This document shows, piece by piece, positions 18,729 to 29,784 of a stretch of DNA of 64,000 nt (the stretch's first letter is position 1; each line of letters begins with the position of its first letter). Source of the stretch: Caldicellulosiruptor naganoensis (GTDB lineage: Bacteria > Bacillota > Thermoanaerobacteria > Caldicellulosiruptorales > Caldicellulosiruptoraceae); the NCBI RefSeq assembly GCF_026914285.1, contig NZ_CP113864.1, forward strand, positions 1,953,001 to 2,017,000, read 5' to 3'. A model generated the notes under the pieces. That model did not search any database. It was not told the origin of the DNA and worked only from the letters and a program-made list of their open reading frames with translations. Both the position numbers and the translations under genes were made by a program.

Positions 18729-19967
18729 CTACTCCAAAAAATCCTTAAGTTTCTTACTCCTGCTCGGATGTCTGAGTTTTCTCAAAGCCTTTGCCTCAAT
18801 TTGACGAATTCTTTCACGTGTCACATTGAATTCCCTGCCAACCTCTTCTAAAGTGCGTGCTCTTCCATCTTCAAGGCCAAATCTGAGCTTTAAGACCTTT
18901 TTTTCCCGCTCGTTGAGTGAGTCCAAAACTTCCATCAGCTGTTCTTTCAACATCGAATGGGCAGCAGCCTCAGATGGTGCAAGAGCATCATCATCAGGGA
19001 TAAAGTCACCCAAGTGGCTGTCTTCTTCCTCACCGATTGGCGTCTCCAACGATACAGGCTCCTGAGCAATCTTCAAAATCTCCCGCACCTTTTCAACTGG
19101 CATGTTCATCTCTTTTGCAATCTCTTCAGGTGTTGGCTCTCTTCCTTTTTCTTGCAAAAGCTGGCGTGATACCCTAACTAACTTATTTATTGTCTCAACC
19201 ATATGAACAGGAATTCTTATAGTTCTTGCCTGGTCGGCAATTGCCCTTGTGATTGCCTGGCGAATCCACCAGGTTGCATATGTGGAAAATTTATATCCTT
19301 TTCGGTAGTCAAACTTTTCAACAGCCTTCAAAAGACCAAGATTACCTTCCTGGATAAGGTCCAAAAAGAGCATTCCTCTTCCCACATACCTTTTTGCAAT
19401 GCTAACAACAAGCCTCAAGTTTGCCTCAGCAAGCCTCTTTTTAGCCTCTTCATCCCCCTGTTCAATCCTCTTTGCAAGTTCAATCTCCTCTTCAGGAGTC
19501 AAAAGAGGAATTTTGCCAATCTCTTTGAGATACATTCTTACAGGGTCATCTATAGCAATACCTTCTGGCAAGTTTTCCAAATCATCTTTCAAAAGTTCTT
19601 CTTCAGAAATCCTATCATCAACGACGTCAATTCCCATACTTTCAAGAGTATCATATATATTTTCAATCTGGTTTGCATCAAGCTCTACCTTGTCAAGTAT
19701 CTCTTGAATCTCTGAATATGTCAAAAATCCCTTGCTCTGCCCAAGTGAAATGAGCTCACGAACCTTCTCTCTTATGAGATTTTTCCTCTCATCTGTTGCT
19801 TTATTTTTCTCATCGGTATTCTTCTTTGAAGATTTTGCAGTTTGTTCTTTTTGTTCAACCTTCTCTTTTTCTTCTTGCTGCTGCGGCTGCTCTTGGTTTT
19901 TTACTTCTTCAGCACCATTTTGATTTAGGATGCTTTCATTATTTTGTCCAAGGTTTTGTTCTGTCAT
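18729..19967 (-). CDS. rpoD: Primary RNA polymerase sigma factor SigA/RpoD
   Basis: This 412-residue sigma-70 factor contains all core regions: region 1.2 ([20 protein letters not shown]), region 2 with the -10 recognition helix ([20 protein letters not shown]), region 3 and region 4 with the -35 helix ([20 protein letters not shown]). The N-terminal region 1.1 is preceded by a charged low-complexity Gln/Glu/Lys tail. It overlaps the dnaG stop by 4 nt and closes the dgt-dnaG-rpoD operon typical of clostridia. It should be the housekeeping factor that reads the TTGACA/TATAAT promoters listed here. Confidence 0.96.
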   Translation of the reverse strand: MTEQNLGQNNESILNQNGAEEVKNQEQPQQQEEKEKVEQKEQTAKSSKKNTDEKNKATDERKNLIREKVRELISLGQSKGFLTYSEIQEILDKVELDANQIENIYDTLESMGIDVVDDRISEEELLKDDLENLPEGIAIDDPVRMYLKEIGKIPLLTPEEEIELAKRIEQGDEEAKKRLAEANLRLVVSIAKRYVGRGMLFLDLIQEGNLGLLKAVEKFDYRKGYKFSTYATWWIRQAITRAIADQARTIRIPVHMVETINKLVRVSRQLLQEKGREPTPEEIAKEMNMPVEKVREILKIAQEPVSLETPIGEEEDSHLGDFIPDDDALAPSEAAAHSMLKEQLMEVLDSLNEREKKVLKLRFGLEDGRARTLEEVGREFNVTRERIRQIEAKALRKLRHPSRSKKLKDFLE

Positions 19968-21730
19968 CTGCTCTCTCCCTCCCTTCCCGCTTTTAGTTTT
20001 TTCAGTTCATTTAGTATCTGGGTGATTTTAACAGCATCATTTTGTCTTTGTGCTTCTTCAAGTTCAAGTTTTAATTCTAACGTCTTGATATTCAGCTTCA
20101 GCTCTTCTATAGCTTTTTTCGCAGTATCACAATCTTCAAAACCTTTGGATGAAAAGCTTGTAAGCTCAGACAGAATACTCTCATCAGTTATAAAACTCAA
20201 AAGCATAGAGTAGCTCAACTCCATCCCCTCATCAAGTAGATTTTTTATGCTGCTGAAAAGAATTTTAATATCTTCAGTGTAAAAATCATTTTCTGTAAGA
20301 AGACTTTTTATCTCTTCTGACTTTGGTGCCCACTGGGTATAAAGTGATAAAAGATAGATTTCGTTTTTCTTCAATCTTTCAATATCAGTTAAAACTAATT
20401 TTTTCTGTACTTGTTTAAAATAATTTATATTTTCTATTCGCCTAACTTCTTTTTGAGCTTTTTTTGAAAACTCTCTTGCTATTACATTTTCATCTATTCC
20501 AGTAAGATCTGATAACTTCTTTATATACTCTTGTCTTTCAACTTCATTTGAAATCGGGGTCAAAATCTTCTCAAAATATTCTCGTACAAACCTAAATTTC
20601 TGGTCTGACTTGCTCAAATCATATTGGTTTTTTAGTTCTTTTATTTTATAATCTATAACAAACATACTATTTTGCTTTTTTAATAAAAAAGCATCTTTTC
20701 CAAATTTCTTAATATACTCATCCGGGTCCTTTGCACCCTCTAATTCCATAACTCTTACCATGAGCCCGTTTTGATACAATATATCTGCACTTCTTATTGC
20801 CGCTCTCTTGCCTGCCTCATCACTGTCTAAACAAAGTACAACTTCATTTTTATATCTTCGCAAAAGGAAGCTATGGTCCTGAGTAAGTGCTGTGCCCAAA
20901 ACTCCAACTACATTGTCAATTCCCTCTTGGTGCAAAGCAATAACATCCATGTATCCTTCAACAACTATAAACTCGTTTTCCTTGCTCTGTTTTGCAATGT
21001 TAAGACCATACAGAATCCTTGACTTCGAGAATATCAAAGTATCAGGTGAATTCATATATTTTGGAGCAGAAGTGTCAGTAATTATTCGCCCACCAAATGC
21101 AATTACCCTGTTCATTGTATCGAATATAGGAAAAATAAGCCTTCCTGCAAATCTACAATAATTTTTTCCATTTCGCTCAAGAAAAATTCCACTCAAATCA
21201 ATAATTTCTTTAGGATACTTTTGAGAAAGCCTTTCGTACAAGTCATTTTTTTCAGGACAATAGCCAAGTCCAAATCTCTTTGCTGTTTCCTTTGTAATTC
21301 TCCTTTTTATTATATACTTCGCAGCTTCAATGTTCTTGCGAAGATAAAGCTGCTCTTGGAAATACTCAAAGCAGTCTTTGTGAAGATTGATTAGCTCTTC
21401 TTTCTGTTTTGCTAAAGCTCTGTCTTTTGCAAATTTAGATTCAGATAAATTAATATCAATTTTTGCTTTTTCTGCTAAAACCTTAAGAGCTTCGGTAAAG
21501 GTTAAGTTTTCCATCCGCATTACAAAGTGGATAGCATTTCCACCAACACCGCAGCCAAAACAGTGAAAAATTTGTTTAGCTGGTGAGACATAAAAAGATG
21601 GTGTCCGCTCTGTGTGAAAAGGGCATAGTGCCCTAAAGTTAACCCCTACTCTCTTTAACGGGATATAAGATGAAACAACATCAACAATATCCACTTTATT
21701 TAAAATCTGTTCTACAATTCTTTCCAGCAC
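19964..21730 (-). CDS. dnaG: DNA primase
   Basis: This is a 588-residue primase. The N-terminal CHC2 zinc domain shows [13 protein letters not shown] and [11 protein letters not shown]; the TOPRIM core shows [11 protein letters not shown] and [13 protein letters not shown]; the C-terminal part is the helicase-binding domain. It makes RNA primers at the replication fork. I chose the GTG at 21730 because AAGGTGA lies upstream and the protein then begins at the usual place ([18 protein letters not shown]). The frame stays open to a TTG at 21820, which would overlap the dgt stop by 4 nt and add 30 residues not expected in DnaG. Confidence 0.94.
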   Translation of the reverse strand: MLERIVEQILNKVDIVDVVSSYIPLKRVGVNFRALCPFHTERTPSFYVSPAKQIFHCFGCGVGGNAIHFVMRMENLTFTEALKVLAEKAKIDINLSESKFAKDRALAKQKEELINLHKDCFEYFQEQLYLRKNIEAAKYIIKRRITKETAKRFGLGYCPEKNDLYERLSQKYPKEIIDLSGIFLERNGKNYCRFAGRLIFPIFDTMNRVIAFGGRIITDTSAPKYMNSPDTLIFSKSRILYGLNIAKQSKENEFIVVEGYMDVIALHQEGIDNVVGVLGTALTQDHSFLLRRYKNEVVLCLDSDEAGKRAAIRSADILYQNGLMVRVMELEGAKDPDEYIKKFGKDAFLLKKQNSMFVIDYKIKELKNQYDLSKSDQKFRFVREYFEKILTPISNEVERQEYIKKLSDLTGIDENVIAREFSKKAQKEVRRIENINYFKQVQKKLVLTDIERLKKNEIYLLSLYTQWAPKSEEIKSLLTENDFYTEDIKILFSSIKNLLDEGMELSYSMLLSFITDESILSELTSFSSKGFEDCDTAKKAIEELKLNIKTLELKLELEEAQRQNDAVKITQILNELKKLKAGREGESR

Positions 21731-21816
21731 ATTATGTTCACCTTCATGTTTTTTGGGACAATTTAATTTTATTTCGACAAATTTTTTAAAATACCTTTTA
21801 GCATTTTTGACAAAAA

Positions 21817-22821
21817 TCAAAGCTTATTCCATGGCGAAGGTAAGAATATTTCATAAAACTTTCGCATAGCATATCTGTCTGTCATTCCGGCTATATAGTC
21901 GATGATTGCCTGTTCTTTGCCAAATCTGTCAATATCTCTTTTTACATCGTCAGGTAAGGCATCAGGATTCGACATAAAATACTCGTATAGAGCTTGTATA
22001 ATATACTTAGCTTTCTTTTCATCTCTTTTAGCTTCAGACCCAATATACACATTTTGAAACATAAACTCTCTTAACTTATGCATTGCGTAAAAGACATCTT
22101 CACTCATGGTTATTTCTGGTTTGTCCATACTATTTCTTATTATATCCACAATCAAAGTGTTAATTCTCTCACGCTTTGAAAATCCTAAAATCTTAAGACA
22201 GTCCTGGGGTAAATCCTCTTCTTTTAAAATCCCTGCTCTTATTGCATCATCTATGTCATGATTTATATACGCTATCCTGTCTGCAAATTGCACCACTTTT
22301 CCTTCTAACGTCGAAGGAGTATTGCCCCATACATGGTTTAAAATACCGTCTCTTACCTCAAATGTAAGATTAAGCCCATCATCCCCTTCTAAAAAGTCAA
22401 CAACTCTTAGGCTCTGCACATTGTGAGAAAATCCACAAGTTGTAATTTGGTTTAAAATGTCTTCTCCTGCATGGCCAAAAGGTGTGTGGCCCAAATCATG
22501 GCCAAGGGCAATTGCCTCTGTCAGGTCCTCATTGAGCCTTAAAGCCCTTGCAATTGTTCTTGCTATCTGAGCAACCTCAAGGGCGTGAGTCAGCCTTGTT
22601 CTGTAGTGGTCTCCTTCTGGTGATATGAACACTTGTGTTTTGTGCTTAAGTCTTCTAAATGATTTTGAATGAATGATTCTATCTCTGTCACGTTGAAACT
22701 CGGTTCTGACCTGACACTTTTCTTCTGGTCTTTGTCGCCCTTTTGTATTCTTTGAAAGGGTGGCATATGGTGACAGAATCTTACATTCCAGCTCTTCTTG
22801 GTATTCTCTTATCCTTAACAA
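21817..22821 (-). CDS. dgt: Deoxyguanosinetriphosphate triphosphohydrolase-like protein
   Basis: This 334-residue HD-domain protein hydrolyses dNTPs to nucleosides and triphosphate and so affects dNTP pools. Seen motifs are RLTHALEVAQIARTIARAL and the metal-binding ALGHDLGHTPFGHAGE, with the N-terminal signature RDRDRIIHSKSFRRLKHKTQ. Its length is that of the short, Firmicute-type dGTPase-like proteins. Translation begins at a TTG after GGTGAG. It opens the operon with dnaG and rpoD, an order conserved in clostridia. Confidence 0.93.
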   Translation of the reverse strand: MLRIREYQEELECKILSPYATLSKNTKGRQRPEEKCQVRTEFQRDRDRIIHSKSFRRLKHKTQVFISPEGDHYRTRLTHALEVAQIARTIARALRLNEDLTEAIALGHDLGHTPFGHAGEDILNQITTCGFSHNVQSLRVVDFLEGDDGLNLTFEVRDGILNHVWGNTPSTLEGKVVQFADRIAYINHDIDDAIRAGILKEEDLPQDCLKILGFSKRERINTLIVDIIRNSMDKPEITMSEDVFYAMHKLREFMFQNVYIGSEAKRDEKKAKYIIQALYEYFMSNPDALPDDVKRDIDRFGKEQAIIDYIAGMTDRYAMRKFYEIFLPSPWNKL

Positions 22822-22955
22822 ATTTTCTCACCGGACTTTTATAAAGTCCCTCTTTACATTAAATTTTTTAAAGACTTTATAATGTTTTTGGTTTATATAA
22901 TAACTTAATTCTATACAAAGTGAATTTTCCCTTCTTTTAATGCTGAAAAATTCAA

Positions 22956-22996
22956 AAAGAAGAAGGCTGGAAATTCACAAACCAGCCTTCTTCTTT
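22956..22996 (-). terminator. Terminator downstream of clpX
   Basis: AAAGAAGAAGGCTGG and CCAGCCTTCTTCTTT form a 15-bp stem with an 11-nt loop. It separates tig-clpP-clpX from dgt-dnaG-rpoD and is followed by a U-rich tail on the minus strand. Confidence 0.88.
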
Positions 22997-23033
22997 TATT
23001 TAGCCTCTCTTTCAACCGTGTTTTACTATTCAA

Positions 23034-24335
23034 TTAAGAGACATTTCCTCTTCTTTCCTGTAAACGCTGTTTTAGTCTCGGTTTTCTCTGTGCCTTTTTG
23101 TTTTCGTTTATTATTACAATGGGCTTATCTTCTTTCAAAACAGCTGCTTTTGTAATTATTACCTTTTCTATCTTGTCGTTTGATGGAATTTCAAACATCA
23201 CATCAAGCATTATATCTTCCATGATAGCTCTAAGACCTCTTGCACCAGTGTTGCGCTCAATTGCCTTGTCTGCTATTGCTTCTAACGCTTCCCTTTCAAA
23301 TTCAAGCTCAACACCATCCATAGCAAAAAGCTTTTGATACTGCTTGACAAGTGCGTTCTTTGGTTCTGTTAAAATCTTTATCAGAGCCTCTTTGTCAAGT
23401 GCGTCTAATGTAACAATTATTGGAACACGGCCAATAAATTCGGGAATCATACCGAACTTTAGTAGGTCTTGAGGCATTATCTGTCTTAAAATATCGCCTA
23501 TCTTCTTTTCCTTCTTGCTTTCTATTTTAGCATTGAACCCAAGAGTCTTTTCACCAATTCTTCTCTCAATTATCTTCTCAATACCTTCAAAAGCACCACC
23601 ACAGATAAAGAGAATATTTGTTGTGTCAATCTGTATAAATTCTTGGTGCGGATGCTTTCTTCCACCCTGTGGTGGAACTGATGCTATTGTTCCTTCTAAT
23701 ATCTTCAGTAGTGCTTGCTGAACACCTTCACCAGAAACGTCTCTGGTGATTGAAGGATTGTCTGATTTTCTTGCAATCTTGTCAATCTCGTCTATATAAA
23801 CTATACCGCGCTCTGCTCTTTCAATGTCATAATCAGCATTTTGAATAAGCCTGAGCAAAATATTTTCAACGTCCTCACCTACATAACCTGCTTCAGTGAG
23901 TGTTGTTGCATCTGCTATGGCAAAAGGTACATTGAGCATTTTGGCAAGAGTTTGTGCAAGGTAAGTTTTGCCAGACCCAGTTGGACCAAGCATTAAGATA
24001 TTGCTTTTCTGAATCTCAACATCGTCTTTTTTGTTGTCGTGGTAGTAAATTCGCTTGTAGTGGTTATATACCGCAACAGATAAAATCTTTTTTGCGTGGT
24101 CCTGTCCAACTACGTACTGGTCCAAAAACTCTTTTATTTCTTTTGGAGTTGGAAGTCTATCATCAAACTCGTTGTATTCCTCTTCCTCAAACTCCTCAGA
24201 GATTATCTCTGAGCAAAGTTCAACACATTCGTCACAGATATAAACTCCAGGTCCGGCAACCAAACGTCTTACCTCATCCTGTGATTTGCCACAGAATGAG
24301 CACCTTAAAGTCTTCTTTTCATCGAACTTAGCCAA
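23034..24335 (-). CDS. clpX: ATP-dependent unfoldase ClpX
   Basis: This 433-residue AAA+ protein has an N-terminal C4 zinc domain ([11 protein letters not shown] and CDECVELC), Walker A GPTGSGKT, Walker [11 protein letters not shown], and sensor [15 protein letters not shown]. It unfolds tagged substrates and feeds them to ClpP, whose gene lies directly upstream. The IGF-type loop that docks on ClpP is present ([11 protein letters not shown]). It ends with a basic tail after NENKKAQRK. The order tig-clpP-clpX is the standard Firmicute arrangement. Confidence 0.97.
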   Translation of the reverse strand: MAKFDEKKTLRCSFCGKSQDEVRRLVAGPGVYICDECVELCSEIISEEFEEEEYNEFDDRLPTPKEIKEFLDQYVVGQDHAKKILSVAVYNHYKRIYYHDNKKDDVEIQKSNILMLGPTGSGKTYLAQTLAKMLNVPFAIADATTLTEAGYVGEDVENILLRLIQNADYDIERAERGIVYIDEIDKIARKSDNPSITRDVSGEGVQQALLKILEGTIASVPPQGGRKHPHQEFIQIDTTNILFICGGAFEGIEKIIERRIGEKTLGFNAKIESKKEKKIGDILRQIMPQDLLKFGMIPEFIGRVPIIVTLDALDKEALIKILTEPKNALVKQYQKLFAMDGVELEFEREALEAIADKAIERNTGARGLRAIMEDIMLDVMFEIPSNDKIEKVIITKAAVLKEDKPIVIINENKKAQRKPRLKQRLQERRGNVS

Positions 24336-24361
24336 TTTTAAATCACCTCAAAAAAGAATGA

Positions 24362-24949
24362 TTATGGTCGTCTTTCAATCACCTTGTCAATTATGCCATA
24401 CTTTAAAGCCTCTTCGGCTGTCATGAAAAAGTCACGTTCTGTATCACGCTCTATAACTTCAATTGGCTGGCCTGTGCGCTCAGCCAAAATCCTGTTAATT
24501 CTATGTTTTATCTTCAATATCCACTCAGCGTGGATTTTGATGTCTGTTGCCTGACCACGAACACCACCAATTGGCTGATGTATCATTATTTCGCTGTTTG
24601 GAAGAGCAAATCTCTTACCCTTTGCCCCAGCTGCAAGTAAGAATGCGCCCATTGATGCTGCCATTCCAACACAAATTGTTGATACATCAGGTTTTATATA
24701 CTGAATTGTGTCATAAATTGCAAATCCAGCTGTAACAGAACCACCTGGTGAGTTTATATACAGATAGATGTCCTTATCAGGATCTTCTGCTTCTAAGAAA
24801 AGAAGCTGGGCAACAATAAGGGAAGCAATATCGTCTGTGATTTCGCCGCTTAGGATTACTATCCTGTCTTTTAGAAGTCTTGAGTATATGTCGTATGCCC
24901 TTTCACCACGGTTGGTCTGTTCTATGACTATTGGGACAAGTGCGGACAT
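24362..24949 (-). CDS. clpP: ATP-dependent Clp protease proteolytic subunit
   Basis: This 195-residue serine protease forms the 14-mer degradation chamber used by ClpX. The catalytic Ser lies in [11 protein letters not shown], the His in IMIHQPIGG and the Asp in the following helix region ([10 protein letters not shown]). The ATG at 24949 gives the standard beginning [20 protein letters not shown] and has GGAGGGAA upstream; an in-frame start 15 codons earlier is less likely. It sits 50 nt after tig and 26 nt before clpX. Confidence 0.97.
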   Translation of the reverse strand: MSALVPIVIEQTNRGERAYDIYSRLLKDRIVILSGEITDDIASLIVAQLLFLEAEDPDKDIYLYINSPGGSVTAGFAIYDTIQYIKPDVSTICVGMAASMGAFLLAAGAKGKRFALPNSEIMIHQPIGGVRGQATDIKIHAEWILKIKHRINRILAERTGQPIEVIERDTERDFFMTAEEALKYGIIDKVIERRP

Positions 24950-24999
24950 AAGTACATTCCCTCCTTTTACAGAAGAAAAAGTATAATTTTCCAAACTTA

Positions 25000-26313
25000 T
25001 TATGTTTGATTTTCAGATTGAGCCTCTTCACTTATAATTTTAGCATTTTCGTATATAAAATCTATAGCTTTATTTAGAATTATACCCTCTTTTATATACT
25101 CAATATCATCCTCAGAAAGCCTTTCTTTTAACTTTTCAACCTCTAAATTGTACATCTTAGCAAGTCTTTCTAATTCCTTTTCAAGCTCCTCATCTGTTGC
25201 CTGGATATTTTCTACTTTTGCAATCTTTTCTAATATGAGATTATTTCTAACAGCTTTCGTTGCTCTTTCTCTAAACTGTTCCCTGAATTCTTTATCTGTC
25301 TTGCCAATAGCTTCTAAGTATTTTTCATATGTCATTCCAAAATACTGAAGATTTCTTGCCACATCCTCAACATAATAATTTATCTGATTTTCAATCATAG
25401 GCTCTGGAATGTCAATTTGAGTATTTTCAGCAATCTTTTCTAAGATTGCATCAATCATCTCGTCTTTAGCTCGCTGGTCATTTTTCTCTTTTATCCTATT
25501 TCTAATACTTGCCTTTAGCTCTTCTAATGTCTCGTACTCACTAACATCCTTTGCAAACTCATCATCAAGCTCAGAAAGCTCCTTTACCTTTATCTCTTTC
25601 ACCTTAACCTTAAATGTTGCTTTTTTACCAGCAAGTTCTTGGCTCTGATAGTCTTCTGGGAACACAACTTCTATTTCCTTTTCTTCGCCTTTTTTCATCC
25701 CAATTAGCTGTTCTTCAAACCCTGGGATGAACCTACCTGAGCCAATTGTAAGCTCATAGTCCTGAGCCCTGCCATTTTCAATAGGCTCACCATCAACAAA
25801 TCCCTCAAAGTCGATTGTAACAATATCGCCGTTTTGAACTTCTCTGTCAACTGAGATAAATCTTGCATTTTCCTCTCTTAAATGTTCAAGTTCATGCTCA
25901 ACCTCTTCTTCAGCAACAGGGTATTCGATTTTCTTGATTTCAACCCCTTTGTACTCACCCAATTCAAACTCAGGTTTGATATACACCTCAGCTTTGTATA
26001 TAAAGCTTTTGCCTTTACCAACCTGAACTATATCAACTTCAGGTCTTGACACAACCTCAAGCTTGCTCTCTTCAATCACCTTAGGATATGTCTCATTTAA
26101 AACATAGTCAATTGCATCATCATAAAACACTTCTTCACCATACGCTCTTTCAATGAGCGACCTTGGTGCTTTGCCAGGTCTAAATCCTGGAATTTTGAAA
26201 TACTTGGCGTTTTTCAAATAAGACTTTTGCAAACCTTCTTCAAACTTCTCAGGCTCAACCTCAACCTCGATTATAGCTTTGTTAGTGCCTTTTTTTTCAA
26301 TCTTGAACTCCAT
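25000..26313 (-). CDS. tig: Trigger factor (ribosome-bound chaperone, PPIase)
   Basis: This 437-residue protein has the three trigger factor domains. The ribosome-binding domain contains the signature [17 protein letters not shown] (GFRxGKxP), followed by the FKBP-like peptidyl-prolyl isomerase domain ([20 protein letters not shown]) and the C-terminal helical chaperone arms. It binds nascent chains at the ribosome exit. It is the first gene of tig-clpP-clpX, transcribed away from the isomerase gene. Confidence 0.96.
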   Translation of the reverse strand: MEFKIEKKGTNKAIIEVEVEPEKFEEGLQKSYLKNAKYFKIPGFRPGKAPRSLIERAYGEEVFYDDAIDYVLNETYPKVIEESKLEVVSRPEVDIVQVGKGKSFIYKAEVYIKPEFELGEYKGVEIKKIEYPVAEEEVEHELEHLREENARFISVDREVQNGDIVTIDFEGFVDGEPIENGRAQDYELTIGSGRFIPGFEEQLIGMKKGEEKEIEVVFPEDYQSQELAGKKATFKVKVKEIKVKELSELDDEFAKDVSEYETLEELKASIRNRIKEKNDQRAKDEMIDAILEKIAENTQIDIPEPMIENQINYYVEDVARNLQYFGMTYEKYLEAIGKTDKEFREQFRERATKAVRNNLILEKIAKVENIQATDEELEKELERLAKMYNLEVEKLKERLSEDDIEYIKEGIILNKAIDFIYENAKIISEEAQSENQT

Positions 26314-26444
26314 CCTAATCCTCCCTCAAAAAGATTTATTTTGAATTTTATTTTTGTCAGCATCAAAAAGTTATATTTTAACTATGATATTGTAGCATAA
26401 AAGTTTTTATTTTAAAAGTAGATTGAAAAGATTTTTTACCTCAC

Positions 26445-26458
26445 TTGTACATGAACAA
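26445..26458 (+). promoter_or_regulatory. Auxiliary palindrome upstream of the isomerase promoter
   Basis: TTGTACATGAACAA is an imperfect palindrome with half sites like those of the operator centred 52 bp downstream. A pair of sites would suit a looping repressor, but the centre spacing differs by 2 bp. Confidence 0.35.
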
Positions 26459-26497
26459 CTTTCTTAAAATGATATGGCATTTTATGGCAATAATTTA

Positions 26498-26526
26498 TTG
26501 TACGTACAAGCACAAAGCTATATAAT
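26498..26526 (+). promoter_or_regulatory. Isomerase promoter with overlapping TTGTACGTACAA operator
   Basis: TTGTAC (26498-26503), a 17-nt spacer and TATAAT (26521-26526) form a strong promoter. The perfect palindrome TTGTACGTACAA (26498-26509) covers the -35 box. It matches the core I recall for operators of the arabinose repressor AraR in bacilli and clostridia, so sugar-responsive repression is likely. Confidence 0.6.
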
Positions 26527-26579
26527 TATTATAACAAAGCGTAAAAACTTAATGAAATGTTAGGAGGGATTATTTCAAA

Positions 26580-28064
26580 ATGTTACAAAACATACCCCAA
26601 GTAAAGGTAGGAATAGTTGCAGTAAGCAGGGACTGTTTTCCTATCACTCTTAGTGAAAAAAGAAGACAAAAAGTGGTTGAGGCATGCAGAAAAAAAGGTA
26701 TTGACATCTTCGAGGCAAAGACAACTGTCGAGAACGAGAATGACGTTCTAAAAGCCCTGGATGAGCTAAAATCAGCAGGTGTCAATGCACTTGTAGTATA
26801 TCTTGGCAACTTTGGTCCTGAAGGTCCTGAGACAATGCTTGCCCAAAAGTTTGGCGGTCCTTCAATGTTCGTTGCAGCAGCTGAAGAGACACAAGAAAAC
26901 CTCATTGACGACCGTGGCGATGCATACTGTGGTATGTTAAATGCATCTTACAATATTGGCCTGAGAAAACTCAATCCTTACATTCCTGAGTACCCTGTTG
27001 GCGATGCTGAAGAAGTTTCGGATATGATAGCGCACTTTGTTGACGTTGCAAGGGTTGTGATAGGAGTAAAGAACCTTAAAATCTTCAGTTTTGGACCACG
27101 TCCACAAGACTTTTTGGCTTGCAATGCACCGATAAAACCACTTTATGACCTTGGAATAGAAATTATGGAAAACTCTGAGCTTGACCTGTTTGAATCTTTC
27201 AACAAGCACAAAGATGACCCGCGTATACCTGAAGTAGTAAAACAAATGGAACAAGAACTTGGCACAGGAAACAAACATCCAGGAATTTTGCCAAAGCTTG
27301 CTCAATATGAGCTAACATTAATGGACTGGTATGAAAAATACCGTGGTAGCTGTCAGTTTGCAATATTTGCTAATAAGTGCTGGCCAGCGTTCCAGACACA
27401 GTTTGGATTTGTTCCATGTTACGTAAACGCAAGGCTTGCATCAAGGGGTATTCCAGTTGCATGTGAGGTTGACATATACGGGGCACTCAGTGAATACATC
27501 GTAACACTTGCAACACAAATTCCAGCAACAATACTCGATATCAACAACACTGTTCCAAAGGATATGTACGAAGCAAACAAGGAAAAGTTCAAAGATTACA
27601 AGCTCACCGACCTTTTCATGGGCTTCCACTGTGGGAACACACCTATTTGTCATATGAAGTATGCTGAGATGAGGTATCAGCTCATTATGCACAGACTCTT
27701 AGAGCCTAATAAAGAACCAGATATAACACGTGGTACACTCGAAGGTACAATAAAACCAGGTGAGATAACAATATTCAGACTTCAGTCAACGGCTGATTGT
27801 ATCTTGAGGTCATATGTTGCTGAAGGTGAGGTCATAGACGTTGACCCACGATCTTTTGGTGGAATTGGTGTGTTTGCAATAAAAGAGATGGGAAGATTCT
27901 ATAGATATGTACTTATCGCAAAGAGGTTCCCGCACCATACAGCTGTTGCATTCAAACACGCAGGAAAAATCCTATTTGATGCAATGAAGATGCTCGGTGT
28001 TGATGACATATCATTCAACCAGCCAGCTAATATGCTCTATAAAGATGAAAATCCATTTAAATAA
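26580..28064 (+). CDS. L-fucose/L-arabinose isomerase family protein
   Basis: This 494-residue protein belongs to the fucose/arabinose isomerase superfamily. Seen are the N-terminal Rossmann-like domain (VNALVVYLGNFGPEGPETML), the metal-site region (CEVDIYGALSEYIVTLA with Glu and Asp) and DLFMGFHCGNTP with the conserved His. Such enzymes interconvert an aldose and ketose (fucose-fuculose, arabinose-ribulose) using Mn. It is shorter than classical FucI (about 590 residues). The operator over its promoter resembles AraR sites, which favours a role in arabinose use; the substrate is not proved by sequence. It is monocistronic, with a strong terminator after it. Confidence 0.8.
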   Translation: MLQNIPQVKVGIVAVSRDCFPITLSEKRRQKVVEACRKKGIDIFEAKTTVENENDVLKALDELKSAGVNALVVYLGNFGPEGPETMLAQKFGGPSMFVAAAEETQENLIDDRGDAYCGMLNASYNIGLRKLNPYIPEYPVGDAEEVSDMIAHFVDVARVVIGVKNLKIFSFGPRPQDFLACNAPIKPLYDLGIEIMENSELDLFESFNKHKDDPRIPEVVKQMEQELGTGNKHPGILPKLAQYELTLMDWYEKYRGSCQFAIFANKCWPAFQTQFGFVPCYVNARLASRGIPVACEVDIYGALSEYIVTLATQIPATILDINNTVPKDMYEANKEKFKDYKLTDLFMGFHCGNTPICHMKYAEMRYQLIMHRLLEPNKEPDITRGTLEGTIKPGEITIFRLQSTADCILRSYVAEGEVIDVDPRSFGGIGVFAIKEMGRFYRYVLIAKRFPHHTAVAFKHAGKILFDAMKMLGVDDISFNQPANMLYKDENPFK

Positions 28065-28078
28065 TATGGAAATCAAGA

Positions 28079-28126
28079 AGGGGCTGCATAATCATTTAAA
28101 AGTGTGAAACACTGCAGCCCCTTTTT
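28079..28126 (+). terminator. Terminator after the sugar isomerase
   Basis: AAGGGGCTGCA pairs with TGCAGCCCCTT, followed by TTTTT. Confidence 0.88.
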
Positions 28127-28134
28127 CGTACCTA

Positions 28135-28330
28135 TTACACCCTATTTTTCAAAACCTTCTCTTCATATTCTTTCACCTTTTCAAGCCATTTGCTTCCCAC
28201 TGGAACACCACTGTCGTAGTAGTATTTATTTTACACAGTACCAAATGACAGTATTTTGAATTCCTCCAAAAGAGTAATACACTTCTCAAAATTTCTCTTT
28301 ATATTCTCTTTCAAATTAATTATCTACAAA
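28135..28330 (-). pseudogene. C-terminal remnant of an unrecognised gene
   Basis: The minus strand encodes FGTV, a stop, then NKYYYDSGVPVGSKWLEKVK and a basic end, preceded in the same frame by LLEEFKIL. The composition is protein-like and runs for about 60 codons with one internal stop and no start. It looks like the tail of a deleted gene. I do not recognise the family. Confidence 0.35.
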
Positions 28331-28433
28331 ACTGTTGAATTTGCTAACTTTGTGTGTTATATTTTTAGCTAAATGCTCAAATCAAATTCAGCTACACTCA
28401 ACCTTTACCAAAACTCATATAAGGGGGCGCAAG

Positions 28434-29747
28434 ATGGAACAAAATACACAGCTTAAGAAAAACTTAAACGTCTGGATGGCACTCTCATTAGTGGTTGGAA
28501 TGGTAATTGGGTCAGGAGTCTTTTTCAAAGCAACACCTGTTGCTAAATACTCGGGAAGCTTCGTTATGATTTTCTTGGCGTGGTTTTTAGGTGGTATGAT
28601 GTCTATTTGTGGAGCGCTTGTTGCGGCAGAGTTTTCTGCAAGATATCCTCACACAGGCGGGCTTTATGTGTATCTTGAAAAAATCTATGGTGATATAGTC
28701 TCATTTTTGTTTGGATGGATGAATACTTTGATTTACACTCCTGCAATACTTTCTGCACTTTCTGTGCTGTTTGCCGACCAAATGGCAAGTTTAGTAAAGA
28801 TAAATCAAATAACTCATGATATATTAGCCTTTAGCATCTTGACTCTTATAATATTTATAAACATTATAGGCAACAAATACAGTGGTGGTTTTCAGGTTTT
28901 TACAACTACTTTAAAATTAGTTCCAATTTTTTTAATTATTTTATTTGGCTTATCAAAGCCCATCGAAATGGGGAATTTTGCACCTTATAATGAAACTTCT
29001 CAGAACTTTGGACTTGCTGTTTTGTCTACTTTGTGGGCATATGATGGATGGCTGTCTGTACCAAATGTGGCAGGAGAGATGAGAAATCCAAAGAAAAACC
29101 TTGTTTTTGTTTTGATATTTGGAATGTCTTTTGTAATGCTTGTCTACTTACTTGTAAACATAGCGTATATAAACGTTCTGGGAATAGAAAAACTTGCTTC
29201 AATGGAAAATAGCATAAATGTTATATCTGAAACCTTACTTGGTAAAGTGGGTGGAATTCTGATTTCGCTTGGAATAATTATATCAATTGTCGGCACTTTA
29301 AATGGCTTTGCCCTTACTGGCATCAGAATACCATATGCAATGGCTATAAATAACCACTTTGTGGCGAGCAATGTTTTTTCAAAACTGCATCCCAAGTTTG
29401 CAACACCCATTAATTCCTCACTTTTGATATATATAGTCTCTGTACTCTACATCTTCACAGGAAGTTTTAACAGACTTACAGACCTTGCAATGTTTTCAAC
29501 CTGGATATTCTATGTGTTGTTTTTTATTGGAATTTTCGTTATCCGTAAAAGAGAGGGAAAAAATAAAGAAGGATATAACACATTTTTATATCCTTTGACT
29601 CCGCTTATTGCTATTTTGAGCGGACTTTATATATTGGTAAACAATGTATTCTCAAATACAATAGATTCATTATTTTCAATTCTAATTACTCTACTTGGTT
29701 TTCCTGTCTATTTCTTGTTTATAAAGAAAAAGGCTTTTGGCAAATAA
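28434..29747 (+). CDS. APC-superfamily amino-acid permease
   Basis: This 437-residue membrane protein has 12 predicted helices. The N-terminal motif MALSLVVGMVIGSGVFFKAT (the GSG unwound helix 1) and the SAFSARYPHTGGLYVYL-like region AEFSARYPHTGGLYVYLEKI mark the APC/LAT group that imports or exchanges amino acids. It starts at ATG 28434 with AAGGGGGCG upstream; the frame is open further upstream without a start signal. Its stop lies inside the terminator stem. The substrate cannot be read from the sequence; serine/threonine or another neutral amino acid is plausible from family members. Confidence 0.85.
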   Translation: MEQNTQLKKNLNVWMALSLVVGMVIGSGVFFKATPVAKYSGSFVMIFLAWFLGGMMSICGALVAAEFSARYPHTGGLYVYLEKIYGDIVSFLFGWMNTLIYTPAILSALSVLFADQMASLVKINQITHDILAFSILTLIIFINIIGNKYSGGFQVFTTTLKLVPIFLIILFGLSKPIEMGNFAPYNETSQNFGLAVLSTLWAYDGWLSVPNVAGEMRNPKKNLVFVLIFGMSFVMLVYLLVNIAYINVLGIEKLASMENSINVISETLLGKVGGILISLGIIISIVGTLNGFALTGIRIPYAMAINNHFVASNVFSKLHPKFATPINSSLLIYIVSVLYIFTGSFNRLTDLAMFSTWIFYVLFFIGIFVIRKREGKNKEGYNTFLYPLTPLIAILSGLYILVNNVFSNTIDSLFSILITLLGFPVYFLFIKKKAFGK

Positions 29748-29775
29748 AGTAAAGCCAAAAGCCTTGTCTATTTTT
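29730..29775 (+). terminator. Terminator overlapping the permease stop
   Basis: AAGGCTTTTGGC pairs with GCCAAAAGCCTT, followed by GTCTATTTTT. The 5' arm is made of the last permease codons. Confidence 0.8.
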
Positions 29776-29784
29776 CCAAAATAC

